The notes below the pieces were generated by a model. That model was not told where the DNA came from. It did not search any database and saw nothing but the letters and a program-made list of their open reading frames with translations. From Undaria pinnatifida (taxonomy: Eukaryota > Sar > Phaeophyceae > Laminariales > Alariaceae), in contig JABAKD010000004.1 of NCBI GenBank assembly GCA_012845835.1, positions 11,137,522 through 11,201,521 of the forward strand: 64,000 nt of DNA, given 5' to 3'. The position numbers and the translations under genes were made by a program. Numbering within the stretch: the first letter of the stretch is position 1; each line of letters opens with the position of its first letter. Positions 20,301 through 27,419 of the stretch are shown here, one piece after another.

Positions 20301-22916
20301 AGTAGGTACACGTGTTGTCTCTGCTGTGATTTTTTTTTTCCCCCCACACATGTACTTTCCAGCTCCTGGACAAGCCGTCGTCACAGGTGTCGTCCCTTCC
20401 CCCCCCCCCGTTCTCGCCTTCAATTTTTATCGCGCATAGGGTTCAGCAATCCCATCACTGCTCGTCGATTTTTCATCCGAGTGTGATGCTGTGCAGGGAC
20501 GCTTGTTGAGGAAAAAACCAACCACACCCTCAGGAAACAGACTTACTGCATATGTCTGTAGTACACAGCCCCTCATAGTATCAGAGTGGGGTTTCAATCA
20601 AACAAGACCCCGAGTAGCCCACCAAACCACGGTGTGCATCACCGGAGGGTTGGGCCAGGTGCAACGCGGCGCCGGGGATGGGTTTGCCCGAATTAGACAA
20701 GAACAGCACAAGCCAGCAAGTGAACATCCTTAACGGTCTAGTCTAGTTTTTTTCGTCCGTCATCAAGGCCGACTTAGACTTGACATAACAGATTTAGTGT
20801 TGTAGTTTCATTGACGGCTATCCTTGACGGATACATTTGACAGATGACGGGTGTCCTTGACGGATGTGATACTGCTGTAAGAACAAACCCCTGCTGGGAT
20901 AGTGAGAACAAGAGAGCGTATGCTCGCCGAACAAACGTCGCCGAACAATTGTATATTACAAGTACCAACAACGCAGCTTGCAAAGATGAGTATTGACCTG
21001 AAATTCGTCGAACTCACGGCTGACGTCCTTGGATTTTTTTATAAAATGTGTTGCGCCACCTGGCAAGGCTTGAGGAATGCTATCTTGAGGAAAAAGCAAG
21101 CGTATACTCCCTATATGGCACCCCGCGTATATAACAGCGCTACATTTATAGCAATTAATTGTGTAGCACATAATAGGGCCCTCTTGTCATGGGACCAGGT
21201 TGTATAACAACGCAGACCTAAACCTAGCTATTACCCTCTGCAGCAAATGCTCGACGCTCGGAACGAAGAAACAACCCAAGTATCGTCACTCGTGGACCGT
21301 GGCTGTTGGTCGCCTTGGTAGCAAATAAAGTCCAGAGAAGAAAAAAATAAATATTGGTCCTCGATTGATTCTTCCTGCAACAACAACAAACTGATGACTG
21401 CTGTGACTTGCTGCTGCTGAACTTTCTCCCATGAACATGTATGTACCATTAGCGTACGTTGCAGTGCAGCATCTCAGGCTGTGCCAGGAGGAGTAGAGAT
21501 GGACAACCACTAATTGAACCGCTACCCACTGCTGCTGTGTACAGGTACTCGCAGTAGTACTCGCGGCGACATCAGCTACCGCAGCAGTAGTAGTACGTGG
21601 TGTCTATGTCTACTGCTGTACCTGGTATGTAGTACTGCTGTAGTATTAATAGTACTGGCTGAATACGTGTGCCACTATAATTAGACCCTGACCGGATGCG
21701 GTGAGGTGCACAAGATATATTGGTGTTGTTATTGGAAGATGTTAAGCCGCCACAAGAAATATAGTCTAGTCTAGTAGCCGCTCTGCTCTGGTCTCCGCTC
21801 TCCCATCTTTTTGACGTTCGATGTTCGTTGTTCTGTGCTGTATGGTGGCATATCTCGCCATCATCGTATACCGGTAAACTGATATAAACTGATGATCTAG
21901 ACTAATGTACCATCCGTCGTCCCCGCTGTACACCAGGTTATACACCACCAGACGGTGTGCTATGCATGGGGACCCATGACGGTACTGCGTGTGCGTATCG
22001 CATTTCATAGCTCCTTCTAAAGGTCGGGACACATACGCCATGTACAACGCAAAACAGGCCTCTCCCTCCTTCCCTGGCTGAATGCCGTAAATATAACGTC
22101 ACATTTTTCGACACTATTTATGTTTCTGCCTGCACCCTAACCTAGCCCTAGCCGGCCGCCCCGGGGTCTGGTGGTTTAGTTACCTTCGCTAGCTGCTAGG
22201 GTTGCTTCTGGAGTTGGGATCTCGCGTGGGTCGAACTTTTTTGTTGTTGTATTTGCAATACTCGTACAAAACGTCTGCAGTCAAGTCCACGGAGGATGCA
22301 ACGACAGATGAACCGAGGAGACGTCCCGCACAAAGACACTTACTTGCACATCGCGCACACACACCACCCGGGACCAACCAGAATAGGCCAACTACAGGTA
22401 GACGCAGAGGTATAGTCTAGATGCTTCGTGAGTGCCTTTGGGGTCAAGGTACAATACTCCACGTACGGCTGTGTTGTCGGCGGCGGGGAGAGTCTACAAC
22501 ATCAGAGCGCGCATTCTTTTATAACTAGTTTTCAAGGACGTCAGCCGTGAGTTCGACGAATTTCAGGTCATTTCTTTCTCATCAGCATGATATTCTTGAT
22601 GAAGTTCCGAAATTCTTTGATGATGTTCTCGATGAAAACATTAGATTTTTCTTGTTCGTACCTCGTCGGAGTTGACAGCAAGTGCCCCGAGAGCGGCCAG
22701 CGCCCCAGCAGCAGTCCACATCGCGTTTCTCCAGCTAGAGTCATCTCCTCGCGCCGAGACCGCGGTTGCTGCTGCTGCCGCCGCCGCCGTTGAGATGGTC
22801 GTTGGGTCAACGGTGCTCTCATGGCCGACAGCGGCTATGGAACGGGAGCCTGGGGCGAGGGATGTAGCTCGCCGGCGGAAGCTTGACAAAGCTCTAGCAG
22901 ATCCGAAGCGGAGCAT
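4087..22916 (-). CDS. GFAT: Glutamine:fructose-6-phosphate aminotransferase (isomerising), 17-exon gene with mitochondrial-type presequence
   Basis: The enzyme makes glucosamine-6-phosphate from fructose-6-phosphate and glutamine, the entry step to UDP-GlcNAc. Seventeen exons join with matching phases and GT-AG introns into 730 codons; residue numbers refer to this model. Order: presequence 1-61; hydrophobic segment 62-81; Ntn glutaminase with CGIMG (Cys89), [17 protein letters not shown] (172-179), NAHPH, HNGTINN and SETDTE; SIS-1 with [14 protein letters not shown] (447-455) and [11 protein letters not shown]-2 with [15 protein letters not shown] (Glu598) and LKHGPF (His614); C-terminal PRNLAK (Lys717). 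These match the glutaminase and isomerase residues of bacterial GlmS. Without the presequence the protein is about 640 residues, a normal length. Exons: 22662-22916, 18501-18590, 15476-15569, 14077-14172, 13372-13501, 12832-12975, 11611-11800, 10858-10963, 10377-10549, 9614-9707, 9128-9276, 7444-7524, 6971-7077, 6438-6600, 5846-5974, 4356-4505, 4087-4128. The last exon is the least certain. Confidence 0.93.
4356..4505 (-). CDS. GFAT: GFAT exon 16: C-terminal catalytic block
   Basis: Fifty codons from [14 protein letters not shown] through [12 protein letters not shown], including the conserved lysine that forms the Schiff base with the sugar in GlmS. Acceptor TTTTCACAG; donor GTGAGG, phase 0. 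Confidence 0.96.
4659..4712 (-). pseudogene. Echo of GFAT exon 16 start, possible alternative terminal exon
   Basis: After an acceptor TTGGCAG the minus strand reads [17 protein letters not shown] and stops. This resembles [14 protein letters not shown] of exon 16. Spliced to exon 15 it would be in frame and end the protein before the catalytic Lys. It may be only a relic. Confidence 0.6.
5681..5718 (-). pseudogene. Echo of GFAT exon 15 end in intron 15
   Basis: The minus strand reads DVVTDKPA then GTGAGTGCTT, against VIIITDKPA then GTGAGTGCCT in the real exon. About 30 bases across the donor are nearly identical, 165 bases downstream of the real donor. Confidence 0.7.
5846..5974 (-). CDS. 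GFAT: GFAT exon 15
   Basis: Encodes [12 protein letters not shown] and [11 protein letters not shown], a beta-alpha unit of SIS-2. The acceptor is taken at GTTGAAG. A second in-frame AG nine bases in (GGCCCGGAG) is possible. Donor GTGAGT, phase 0. Confidence 0.9.
6150..6238. repeat. (ACC)n microsatellite in GFAT intron 14
   Basis: Nearly pure CAC/ACC triplets with a few CAG and TAC interruptions. Confidence 0.95.
6438..6600 (-). CDS. GFAT: GFAT exon 14: catalytic isomerase exon
   Basis: Encodes [18 protein letters not shown] and [19 protein letters not shown]. It carries the isomerase Glu and the His of KHGP. Family members usually have AGELKHGP; here the Glu before LKHGP is Ala. Acceptor GTTCCCAG; donor GTGAGA, phase 0. 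Confidence 0.96.
6971..7077 (-). CDS. GFAT: GFAT exon 13
   Basis: Encodes the linker between the two SIS domains, [17 protein letters not shown] through KCQKVAG. The nearest upstream AG would introduce a stop, so the GCCAG acceptor is preferred. Donor GTACGA, phase 2. Confidence 0.85.
7444..7524 (-). CDS. GFAT: GFAT exon 12
   Basis: Twenty-seven codons beginning [13 protein letters not shown], the helix after the STKAFTTQ motif. Acceptor CTTGTAG; donor GTAAGA, both phase 0. Confidence 0.93.
8245..8620. repeat. Small foldback repeat in GFAT intron 11
   Basis: A segment with TGTACCGATGGTGTTT through CACAAGAAGCACC (about 8,349-8,429) returns inverted at about 8,549-8,613. A further direct, diverged copy lies at about 8,245-8,316. 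It could form a stem of about 65 pairs. Confidence 0.7.
8835..8867 (-). pseudogene. Echo of GFAT exon 11 end in intron 11
   Basis: The minus strand reads [10 protein letters not shown] then GTACGTCC. The real exon reads [11 protein letters not shown] then GTGCGTCC. Similarity continues into the intron (CATTCCGTC in both). There is one two-codon deletion, and several changes are synonymous. Confidence 0.7.
9128..9276 (-). CDS. GFAT: GFAT exon 11
   Basis: Encodes [16 protein letters not shown] and [11 protein letters not shown], conserved SIS-1 blocks. Donor GTGCGT, phase 0. A degraded copy of its end lies near 8,835-8,867. Confidence 0.95.
9318..9372 (+). repeat. G-rich tract in GFAT intron 10
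   Basis: Several runs of four or more G within 55 bases on the + strand, so the transcript is C-rich here. It could form a G-quadruplex on the + strand. Confidence 0.8.
9614..9707 (-). CDS. GFAT: GFAT exon 10
   Basis: Encodes the SIS-1 phosphate-binding motif SQSGETRDT. Acceptor ATATCTCAG; donor GTAAGC, phase 1. A 39-base tandem repeat begins about 50 bases upstream in the intron. Confidence 0.95.
9755..9893. repeat. 39-base tandem repeat in GFAT intron 9
   Basis: Three to four copies of a 39-base unit containing AAATACGTACCAGATACCAG, ending near a diverged last copy. Being a multiple of three, it reads through as a 13-residue peptide repeat; I do not regard that as coding. Confidence 0.9.
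10377..10549 (-). CDS. GFAT: GFAT exon 9
   Basis: Encodes the start of SIS-1, including [19 protein letters not shown] (sugar-phosphate binding ACGTS loop). Donor GTAAAA, phase 0. Confidence 0.95.
10858..10963 (-). CDS. GFAT: GFAT exon 8
   Basis: Encodes the segment [19 protein letters not shown], matching the family block (HWM-KEI-EQP) before the first SIS domain. Acceptor TGGTATCAG; donor GTGATC, phase 1. Confidence 0.92.
11240..11545. repeat. Imperfect tandem repeat in GFAT intron 7
   Basis: Three to four diverged units of about 90-115 bases, each carrying GAAAACACTTC(C/T)CGCCA and a later GCAGATGATATT-like block. Confidence 0.7.
11611..11800 (-). CDS. GFAT: GFAT exon 7
   Basis: Encodes [16 protein letters not shown] and the [17 protein letters not shown] block, the end of the glutaminase domain and start of the interdomain linker. 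Donor GTGAGA, phase 0. Confidence 0.95.
12566..12624 (-). pseudogene. Echo of GFAT exon 6 end in intron 6
   Basis: About 58 bases match the exon 6 segment [16 protein letters not shown]. Most differences are at third codon positions and synonymous (for example GGA/GGC and AAG/AAA). The copy ends in poly(A) where the real exon has its GTAAGT donor. Confidence 0.8.
12680..12791. repeat. Tandem repeat in GFAT intron 6
   Basis: Three units of about 40 bases sharing ATGTACGGTGGGCAGTCAAG. Confidence 0.85.
12832..12975 (-). CDS. GFAT: GFAT exon 6
   Basis: Encodes [12 protein letters not shown], including the conserved Asp of the glutaminase site, through [13 protein letters not shown]. Donor GTAAGT, phase 2. 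A partial copy lies about 210 bases further into the intron. Confidence 0.95.
13372..13501 (-). CDS. GFAT: GFAT exon 5
   Basis: Encodes [14 protein letters not shown] and [15 protein letters not shown], the conserved His and Asn-Gly glutaminase motifs. It ends in phase 2 at a GTGAGT donor, and the split Lys codon is completed by exon 6. Confidence 0.95.
13548..13675 (-). repeat. Dispersed repeat R1, short copy in GFAT intron 4
   Basis: The inverted sequence matches the right end of the R1 family found at 26 kb, 59 kb and 61 kb, including the shared GCATGGCCGTAG block. On its + side it begins with poly(G), which is the family's poly(C) tail read from the other strand. Confidence 0.8.
14077..14172 (-). 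CDS. GFAT: GFAT exon 4
   Basis: Completes Gly147 and encodes the block ending [11 protein letters not shown], the glutamine-binding Arg-Trp loop. Acceptor GTATCATAG; donor GTAAGC, phase 1. Confidence 0.95.
14400..15341 (-). repeat. Array of six partial copies of the GFAT exon 3 end with splice donors
   Basis: On the minus strand, copies of the last 11 codons of exon 3 plus the donor occur near 15,306-15,338, 15,150-15,182, 15,005-15,037, 14,850-14,882, 14,713-14,745 and 14,403-14,435. The four higher-coordinate copies are spaced about 150 bases apart; the two lower ones are more diverged and irregularly spaced. They read [54 protein letters not shown] and [11 protein letters not shown], against [11 protein letters not shown] in the real exon. 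Most are followed by GTAAGC or GTGAGC. Several are preceded by a CTGTAG acceptor-like site. The RNRGYDSAG part is absent from all copies. Confidence 0.85.
15476..15569 (-). CDS. GFAT: GFAT exon 3
   Basis: Encodes [17 protein letters not shown] and ends VSKYASR plus one base. It matches the conserved RGYDSAG block of GFAT glutaminase domains. Acceptor TTCACAG, phase 0; donor GTGAGA, phase 1. The last 11 codons recur six times in the downstream intron. Confidence 0.95.
15657..15763 (+). repeat. (GGGTT)n pentanucleotide array in GFAT intron 2
   Basis: About 20 copies of TTGGG with one six-base unit, ending 88 bases from the exon 3 acceptor. The + strand has regularly spaced G triplets. It resembles telomeric DNA but lacks the TTAGGG unit. 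Confidence 0.95.
16217..16358. repeat. 47-base tandem repeat, three copies, GFAT intron 2
   Basis: Units share CACCATCACAATATTTATGG and GCAGGCAGCG. The last copy is slightly diverged. Confidence 0.9.
17215..17397 (+). repeat. (CAGCAC)n/(AAC)n microsatellite, GFAT intron 2
   Basis: A CAGCAC hexamer run passes into AAC triplets. The long Thr/Asn frames across it are a consequence of the repeat. Confidence 0.95.
17445..17575. repeat. Dispersed repeat with TTGACGG motifs (copy 1)
   Basis: Contains repeated CCGTCAAGG / CCTTGACGG motifs after a TCTAGACTAG block. A related stretch lies at 20,733-20,870, inside the TIR element of intron 1. Confidence 0.6.
18275..18300 (-). pseudogene. Echo of the end of GFAT exon 2 in intron 2
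   Basis: The minus strand reads DKLALLVE followed by GTATGA. The real exon 2 end reads DARALLLE followed by GTGTGT. About 20 bases around the donor are nearly identical, and the frame is kept. Confidence 0.45.
18501..18590 (-). CDS. GFAT: GFAT exon 2: N-terminal nucleophile
   Basis: Thirty codons with the Ntn-amidotransferase start CGIMGVV and the following helix (ARALLLE). The acceptor is TTTGTGCAG and the donor GTGTGT, both phase 0. The catalytic Cys is preceded by AEC, not by an initiator Met, so it must be exposed by processing if the glutaminase is active. Confidence 0.9.
18921..21035. mobile_element. TIR element of about 2.1 kb in GFAT intron 2 and intron 1, spanning exon-free and exon-adjacent DNA
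   Basis: The block CAAGGACGTCAGCCGTGAG...TTCAGGTCAATACTCAT at 18,925-18,990 returns inverted at 20,960-21,030, giving arms of about 65-70 bases. Both ends lie in GFAT intron 1. No transposase-like frame is seen between them, so it looks non-autonomous. A third copy of the end (22,530-22,570) sits about 90 bases below exon 1. Confidence 0.75.
20733..20875. repeat. Dispersed repeat with TTGACGG motifs (copy 2)
   Basis: Several CCTTGACGGAT motifs after a TCTAGTCTAG block, matching copy 1 at 17.5 kb. Confidence 0.6.
22662..22916 (-). CDS. GFAT: GFAT exon 1: presequence and hydrophobic segment
   Basis: Eighty-five codons starting [17 protein letters not shown]. The start is rich in Arg, Ser and Ala with no acidic residue in the first 32, which is typical of a mitochondrial presequence. 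An Ala-rich linker and a hydrophobic stretch at about 62-81 ([17 protein letters not shown]) follow. The exon ends NSDE at a GTACGA donor in phase 0. Exon 2 continues in phase 0 as AECCGIMG. Assignment to GFAT rests on strand, phase and the absence of another Met start near exon 2. The 4.07 kb intron between them could hide another exon. Confidence 0.72.
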
Positions 22917-25350
22917 ATTTGACTGACTTGTTGACCTTTTGCTTGACCGCTGTTTTTTTACACCTGGTTATTTTTTGCCTGCTGGAACAAGGGCGTGGAC
23001 GAGACAACAGAATGAGGGGTTGGAGAGGGGTTGGGCTGAGGAGGGTTTGGAGAGGGAGAGTCGTGGCGTTGGTACAATGCCCATGGTATCATACATGGTA
23101 GGATAATTGCTGCCATTATTCATGAGCTACCCTTAGACGCGAGCAGTGTTCGGACTACTGCTGTGCCAGCGAAAACGATGATCTTGCGAGTAGATAGATC
23201 ACACACATCAAGTCGCCCTCTCGTTGAAACTATAGGGGTTTAGTATTGGATCACACAGCTCACAGCATCCAGGATTCTCACCTATGTGCCTATGGATGTA
23301 GATCAAGCAAGCACCGGTCCGTTGTACTGCAAGCACCCGGTATGATCCTCCTCGAGCCTTCGTGAGAGCGTCTTCGGTGAGGGGTACTGCTTATCTAAAA
23401 ACGATATCCTCCGTCGTAGTCGACAGCAGGAGGATGACGTTGGGGAAGGCAGGAAGGAAGTGGGCGTGGATGTGCCTTGACCCTGTGATCTGGTATGATA
23501 TGGTGGTGTGCGGGGCGAAGACAATCCACGCGAGAAGCTGAATTTGACGAGAAACGAACCAAATGTTTCGGTCCTTTTTTATGGCCTTGATTACAGAGTG
23601 CGGAACAATTAGAGAAGAATAACAGCAAAGAAATGATGCTCCGGGCCCGAACTCCGGGCCAAATAATATGAGAATATCAAATATTTTCTTGATGACTTTA
23701 AAAAATGCGAAAAAAAAAACATGATTCTGCGTACGTACGTATGCATCATATCATAACTGATACGTGCTTACGTATGATTGTACGTATGATGCGTATACTC
23801 GCCTATTCCATGCTCCAACAAGATATCACGAAGACGAAGACAAGATATGTTACGATGAGATACGTACGGTACATTTCATACAAGGTACCTGCTGGCATTA
23901 ATATTTCGGTACACCGGTATCTTTTTTCTGCCGCGGTTTCGTTCGGAATTTCTCTACGAACGTCTTTCTTTTTTTCACGGCGAATACATCGTGCACATCG
24001 AGCATATTGCGATGAAATTCCATGATGCGCCGTGTGTCTGCGTTCAGGTCTTCTGTAAAGTGTGAAGTTGACAGGGTTTCTGCTAGACGTAAGAATGAAT
24101 GTATCATGAGCGCTTTATTAAGCGTCAAGCTTGGGTACACATTGTAATAATAGGACAACGGCGATGTTCTGCGTATACGGTTTTTGTTTAGACTAGATAC
24201 AGCCAGCAACGAGTCAAGCGTGCACGTGGAAGTGAGAACAAAACAACAGCAACAAACAGCACACAAGTAGTTGACTATTAAACTAGACTATAACTATTAA
24301 TAACGCACTCTGCCCATCATCGAAGATACTGAAAGGTTTCGTCAAGTCTATAGTCTAGACTATATACTAGTGTATACTTCAGTATATATCATGTCAACTG
24401 CCTGGTATAATGCCGTCACGAACACAAAACACAAGGGAACGTCGCAACCGGTGGTGCTTTTCTGCGAGGTAGATAGTGTACGAGGGCTACACCACGCAAA
24501 ACATGAAAAAAAAGTCACCTACAAGACTTGTACCTTCATTGCGTCCGTGGTGGTAGTATGCGTAGCACGCTCTCGGTTCGAAAATGTTGCAGCTAAAAGC
24601 GGCTGAAGATAGATGTAAAAATATAGTCTCAGAACCCCGCGGGAACGCGGAGTATACCGACGTACTTGTACGAGTATAATACCGCTGATAATACCACAAG
24701 TACTGCCCGTGATGGTAGCAGAGTCCACCGAAATCCAATCCGACTTTCGTCAAGATCATCATCATGACGCCATGTAGATTTTTGGGAAACTAGTCACCAT
24801 CAATTCCGACCTTAAACGCATCATTTTGCGAACATAATGGAATACGAAATCAGCAGTTCGCCCGAGCTGGTTTGCCCGCAAAAAAACAGGATATGCTCGG
24901 TGCGCGCATACATGCCTATATGCTATCATACCATACGCACGTGATCGTATGATATGACATGCCACATACAGCAGCATACTCTACTCTGGTTGACTGTTAC
25001 TGCCGGAGCCGTCGTTGTTACTGGTATTTTTGTTGTTAGTATGTTCGATCATTTCCGACACAACAACATGTTGATTGGGCACTGGATGCATCACCCGTGC
25101 ATACACAATCATTCCAGAAAAATAAAAAAAAAGGGGAACCCAGAAAACAACTTGCACGAAGTCTAACTCACTTCCGTACCCACTCACCTGCTCGACATCT
25201 TCTGCCTATTACACCTGCTGCTGCTGTCCTCTTGCTCCAAACTTCCATCCTATTATGCGTTTGCTCATCTACCTCCAGCTCTTAAATTCTAAGCGCAGGT
25301 TCCTTGACCCCGTCGTAGGAGACTTGGGTCTGTCACCCCCGCCGCTTCTT
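22917..25350. other. Upstream region of GFAT, no gene recognised
   Basis: About 2.4 kb upstream of exon 1. It probably contains the GFAT promoter, but I see no clear TATA box or other element to mark. Short frames lack family resemblance. Confidence 0.5.
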
Positions 25351-25356
25351 CTCACG

Positions 25357-25844
25357 ATGCTCCATCTCGAAAGGGATGCGTGGTCAACGATAACGGCTCA
25401 AGGCAAGCATCAAACGAGTACCCCCCCCCCCCCGTTGCTGACGAACGAGGACGTGGCTACAAACATGTACACGTGTTTGGCACATCGATAGAGAGTAGGA
25501 CTCACATAGTAGGGGAATGTGTAATATACAAGGAGGAAGGGGATGCGTTAGAGGCGGAGATAGATGAGGAAATTAGACGTATGCGACATGGAAGAGTTTG
25601 GTAGACTAGAGAGTAGCGAGAAAACGATCGCTATCCTAGGAGGCAGATGGTGGCCGCAGACGGCGAAACAGTAGGACGGGGATAGGATAAACGAATAGTT
25701 TCTATGTAGCATATGGATAAAGAAGAAGCGTAATGAACGCCCAAATGTTGGAAGTGTCTCTACTAGGACGAGGAACGGTGCTCCGTCTCGAAAGGGATGC
25801 GTGGTCAATGGTCAAATTACTAAGGCAAGCAACAAATGAGTACG

Positions 25845-25873
<29 letters not shown>
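25357..25873. repeat. Two direct copies of a poly(C)-ended repeat
   Basis: CTCGAAAGGGATGCGTGGTCAA occurs at about 25,366 and 25,788. In each case it is followed by GGCAAGCA(A/T)CAAA(C/T)GAGTAC and a C tract (10 and about 30 bases). Confidence 0.85.
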
Positions 25874-25875
<2 letters not shown>

Positions 25876-25969
25876 GTGCTGACGTTGGCGACGGTTGGCA
25901 TTTCGACGCCGTAAAACTCACCTCTCACTACGTGAGCTATTGACCACCAGGGTGGTACCGTTTTTTTCC

Positions 25970-26440
25970 TTCTCGTGTTTGTCTTTTGGCGGTAACCGAG
26001 ATGGTGGTCGAGTTGGATCATATTGTGAGTGGGGTGGAGAACCTTACCTCCGCGCAAGGGGGATGATACCACGTAGTGTGTACCAGGTTTATGGCAAGGC
26101 ATCCACGATGCAGTTTCACAGTATCCCAATTGCTGTCTCTGGAAGCCACCATACCAGAAAAAAATGAGTTTGTTCGAAGCCGTCCTTCATGCGCAAAAAA
26201 GTACGCACACGGTGTGGAAGTCATCCTCATCACACGTGTTTCTTAGTAGGATGCAGCTCACTCCTCATTCGACTCGCCAAACACCTCACACGGCGCCGTC
26301 GTGCTTGGTGCACGCGATGTCTACCTGGTCGCAGAGGTGAAAGCCAATGTGCTTCGTCCCGGCATTGTAGAGATGCGAGGGTCTAACGTATTTACACTAC
26401 AGCTATGGATACATGAAATGGGTATACCCCCCCCGTCTCA
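25970..26440 (+). repeat. Dispersed repeat R1, long copy
   Basis: Aligns by eye over about 450 bases with 60,905-61,345 and, inverted, with 58,966-59,310. Shared blocks include ATTGCTGTCTCT(A/G)GA and GTCCCGGCAT. It ends in C(8). No intact ORF; the origin (a SINE-like or truncated element) is not resolved. Confidence 0.8.
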
Positions 26441-27419
26441 TTCTTGCATCCTGGCAATTCCTAAGCGGCGAGGAGAGCTCGCCGTGGGAAACCGTCCGCG
26501 AGATGGCGACCCATGTGGTCACCGGCACGATTTGTGGCAGGCTTCCCTTCGCCACCCCCTTTCTCGCCATTGGTACTCCATCCTTTCCCCACGACGCTCG
26601 CTTCCCTATGAGGGATGAAGTTGCTACTCTCTACCTCGAGGTGTACCCACAGCTTTCTCCTCCTTGAACATGGCAAGTTTGTGGCTCCAACATTCGACTT
26701 ACCATGTCCCGGACACGCGTAAAGTGTTCAAGCTTGCGCCCCTCGGAGGTAAAACCAACTGAGCCTTCACAACTAACACTGCCTCCTCGCCAAGGATACC
26801 CGAGCTCGCGGGTATGCGGGGGTTAAATCCACTAGGATGGACTTCTCACGATACTCCCGGTTTTCGGCGTCTCGAAGACCTTCTCTCCTGATAACGATAT
26901 CCATCCTTAAGCTCCGGTCTGTCAACGAAGGCTCCCCGCTGTCCACTCGATGAGGGGATATTAACTCGCTTTGCTGTGCCGGAGATCACGCTGAAAAGCT
27001 AGTGCTGGTTGGTGTGTGCTCCTGTCCTGGGAACAAATGCGTGCGTGCCTGCATGCGTGCGTGCGCTCGTCCACGTTGACGGTATCGCAGCAGGGACAAC
27101 CCGTCGCTATTTGTTCGTCAATTTCGGCGACACAGGTCCACCCTGCGGTGGAGGCGAACCTCGTTTTTGCCGAAGATCGTCACTCGAGGAGCTCCATCTA
27201 TCTCATACAAAATCTAGACTTCGATAACACGGTGACACACCTGACAAGAAGTCGATGTACGATCCCATTTGGTAGGTATACAAGAGGGTGATTAAGCGAC
27301 TAAGGACTGCAAACGAGATTCCAAATAATATTGGGTACCCGGTAGTTCCTCCAACTAAAAAGCTCGCCACACAGAAACCCTTAGGCCCAAAACACGCCGC
27401 ACCTAACGCGGCACGCATC

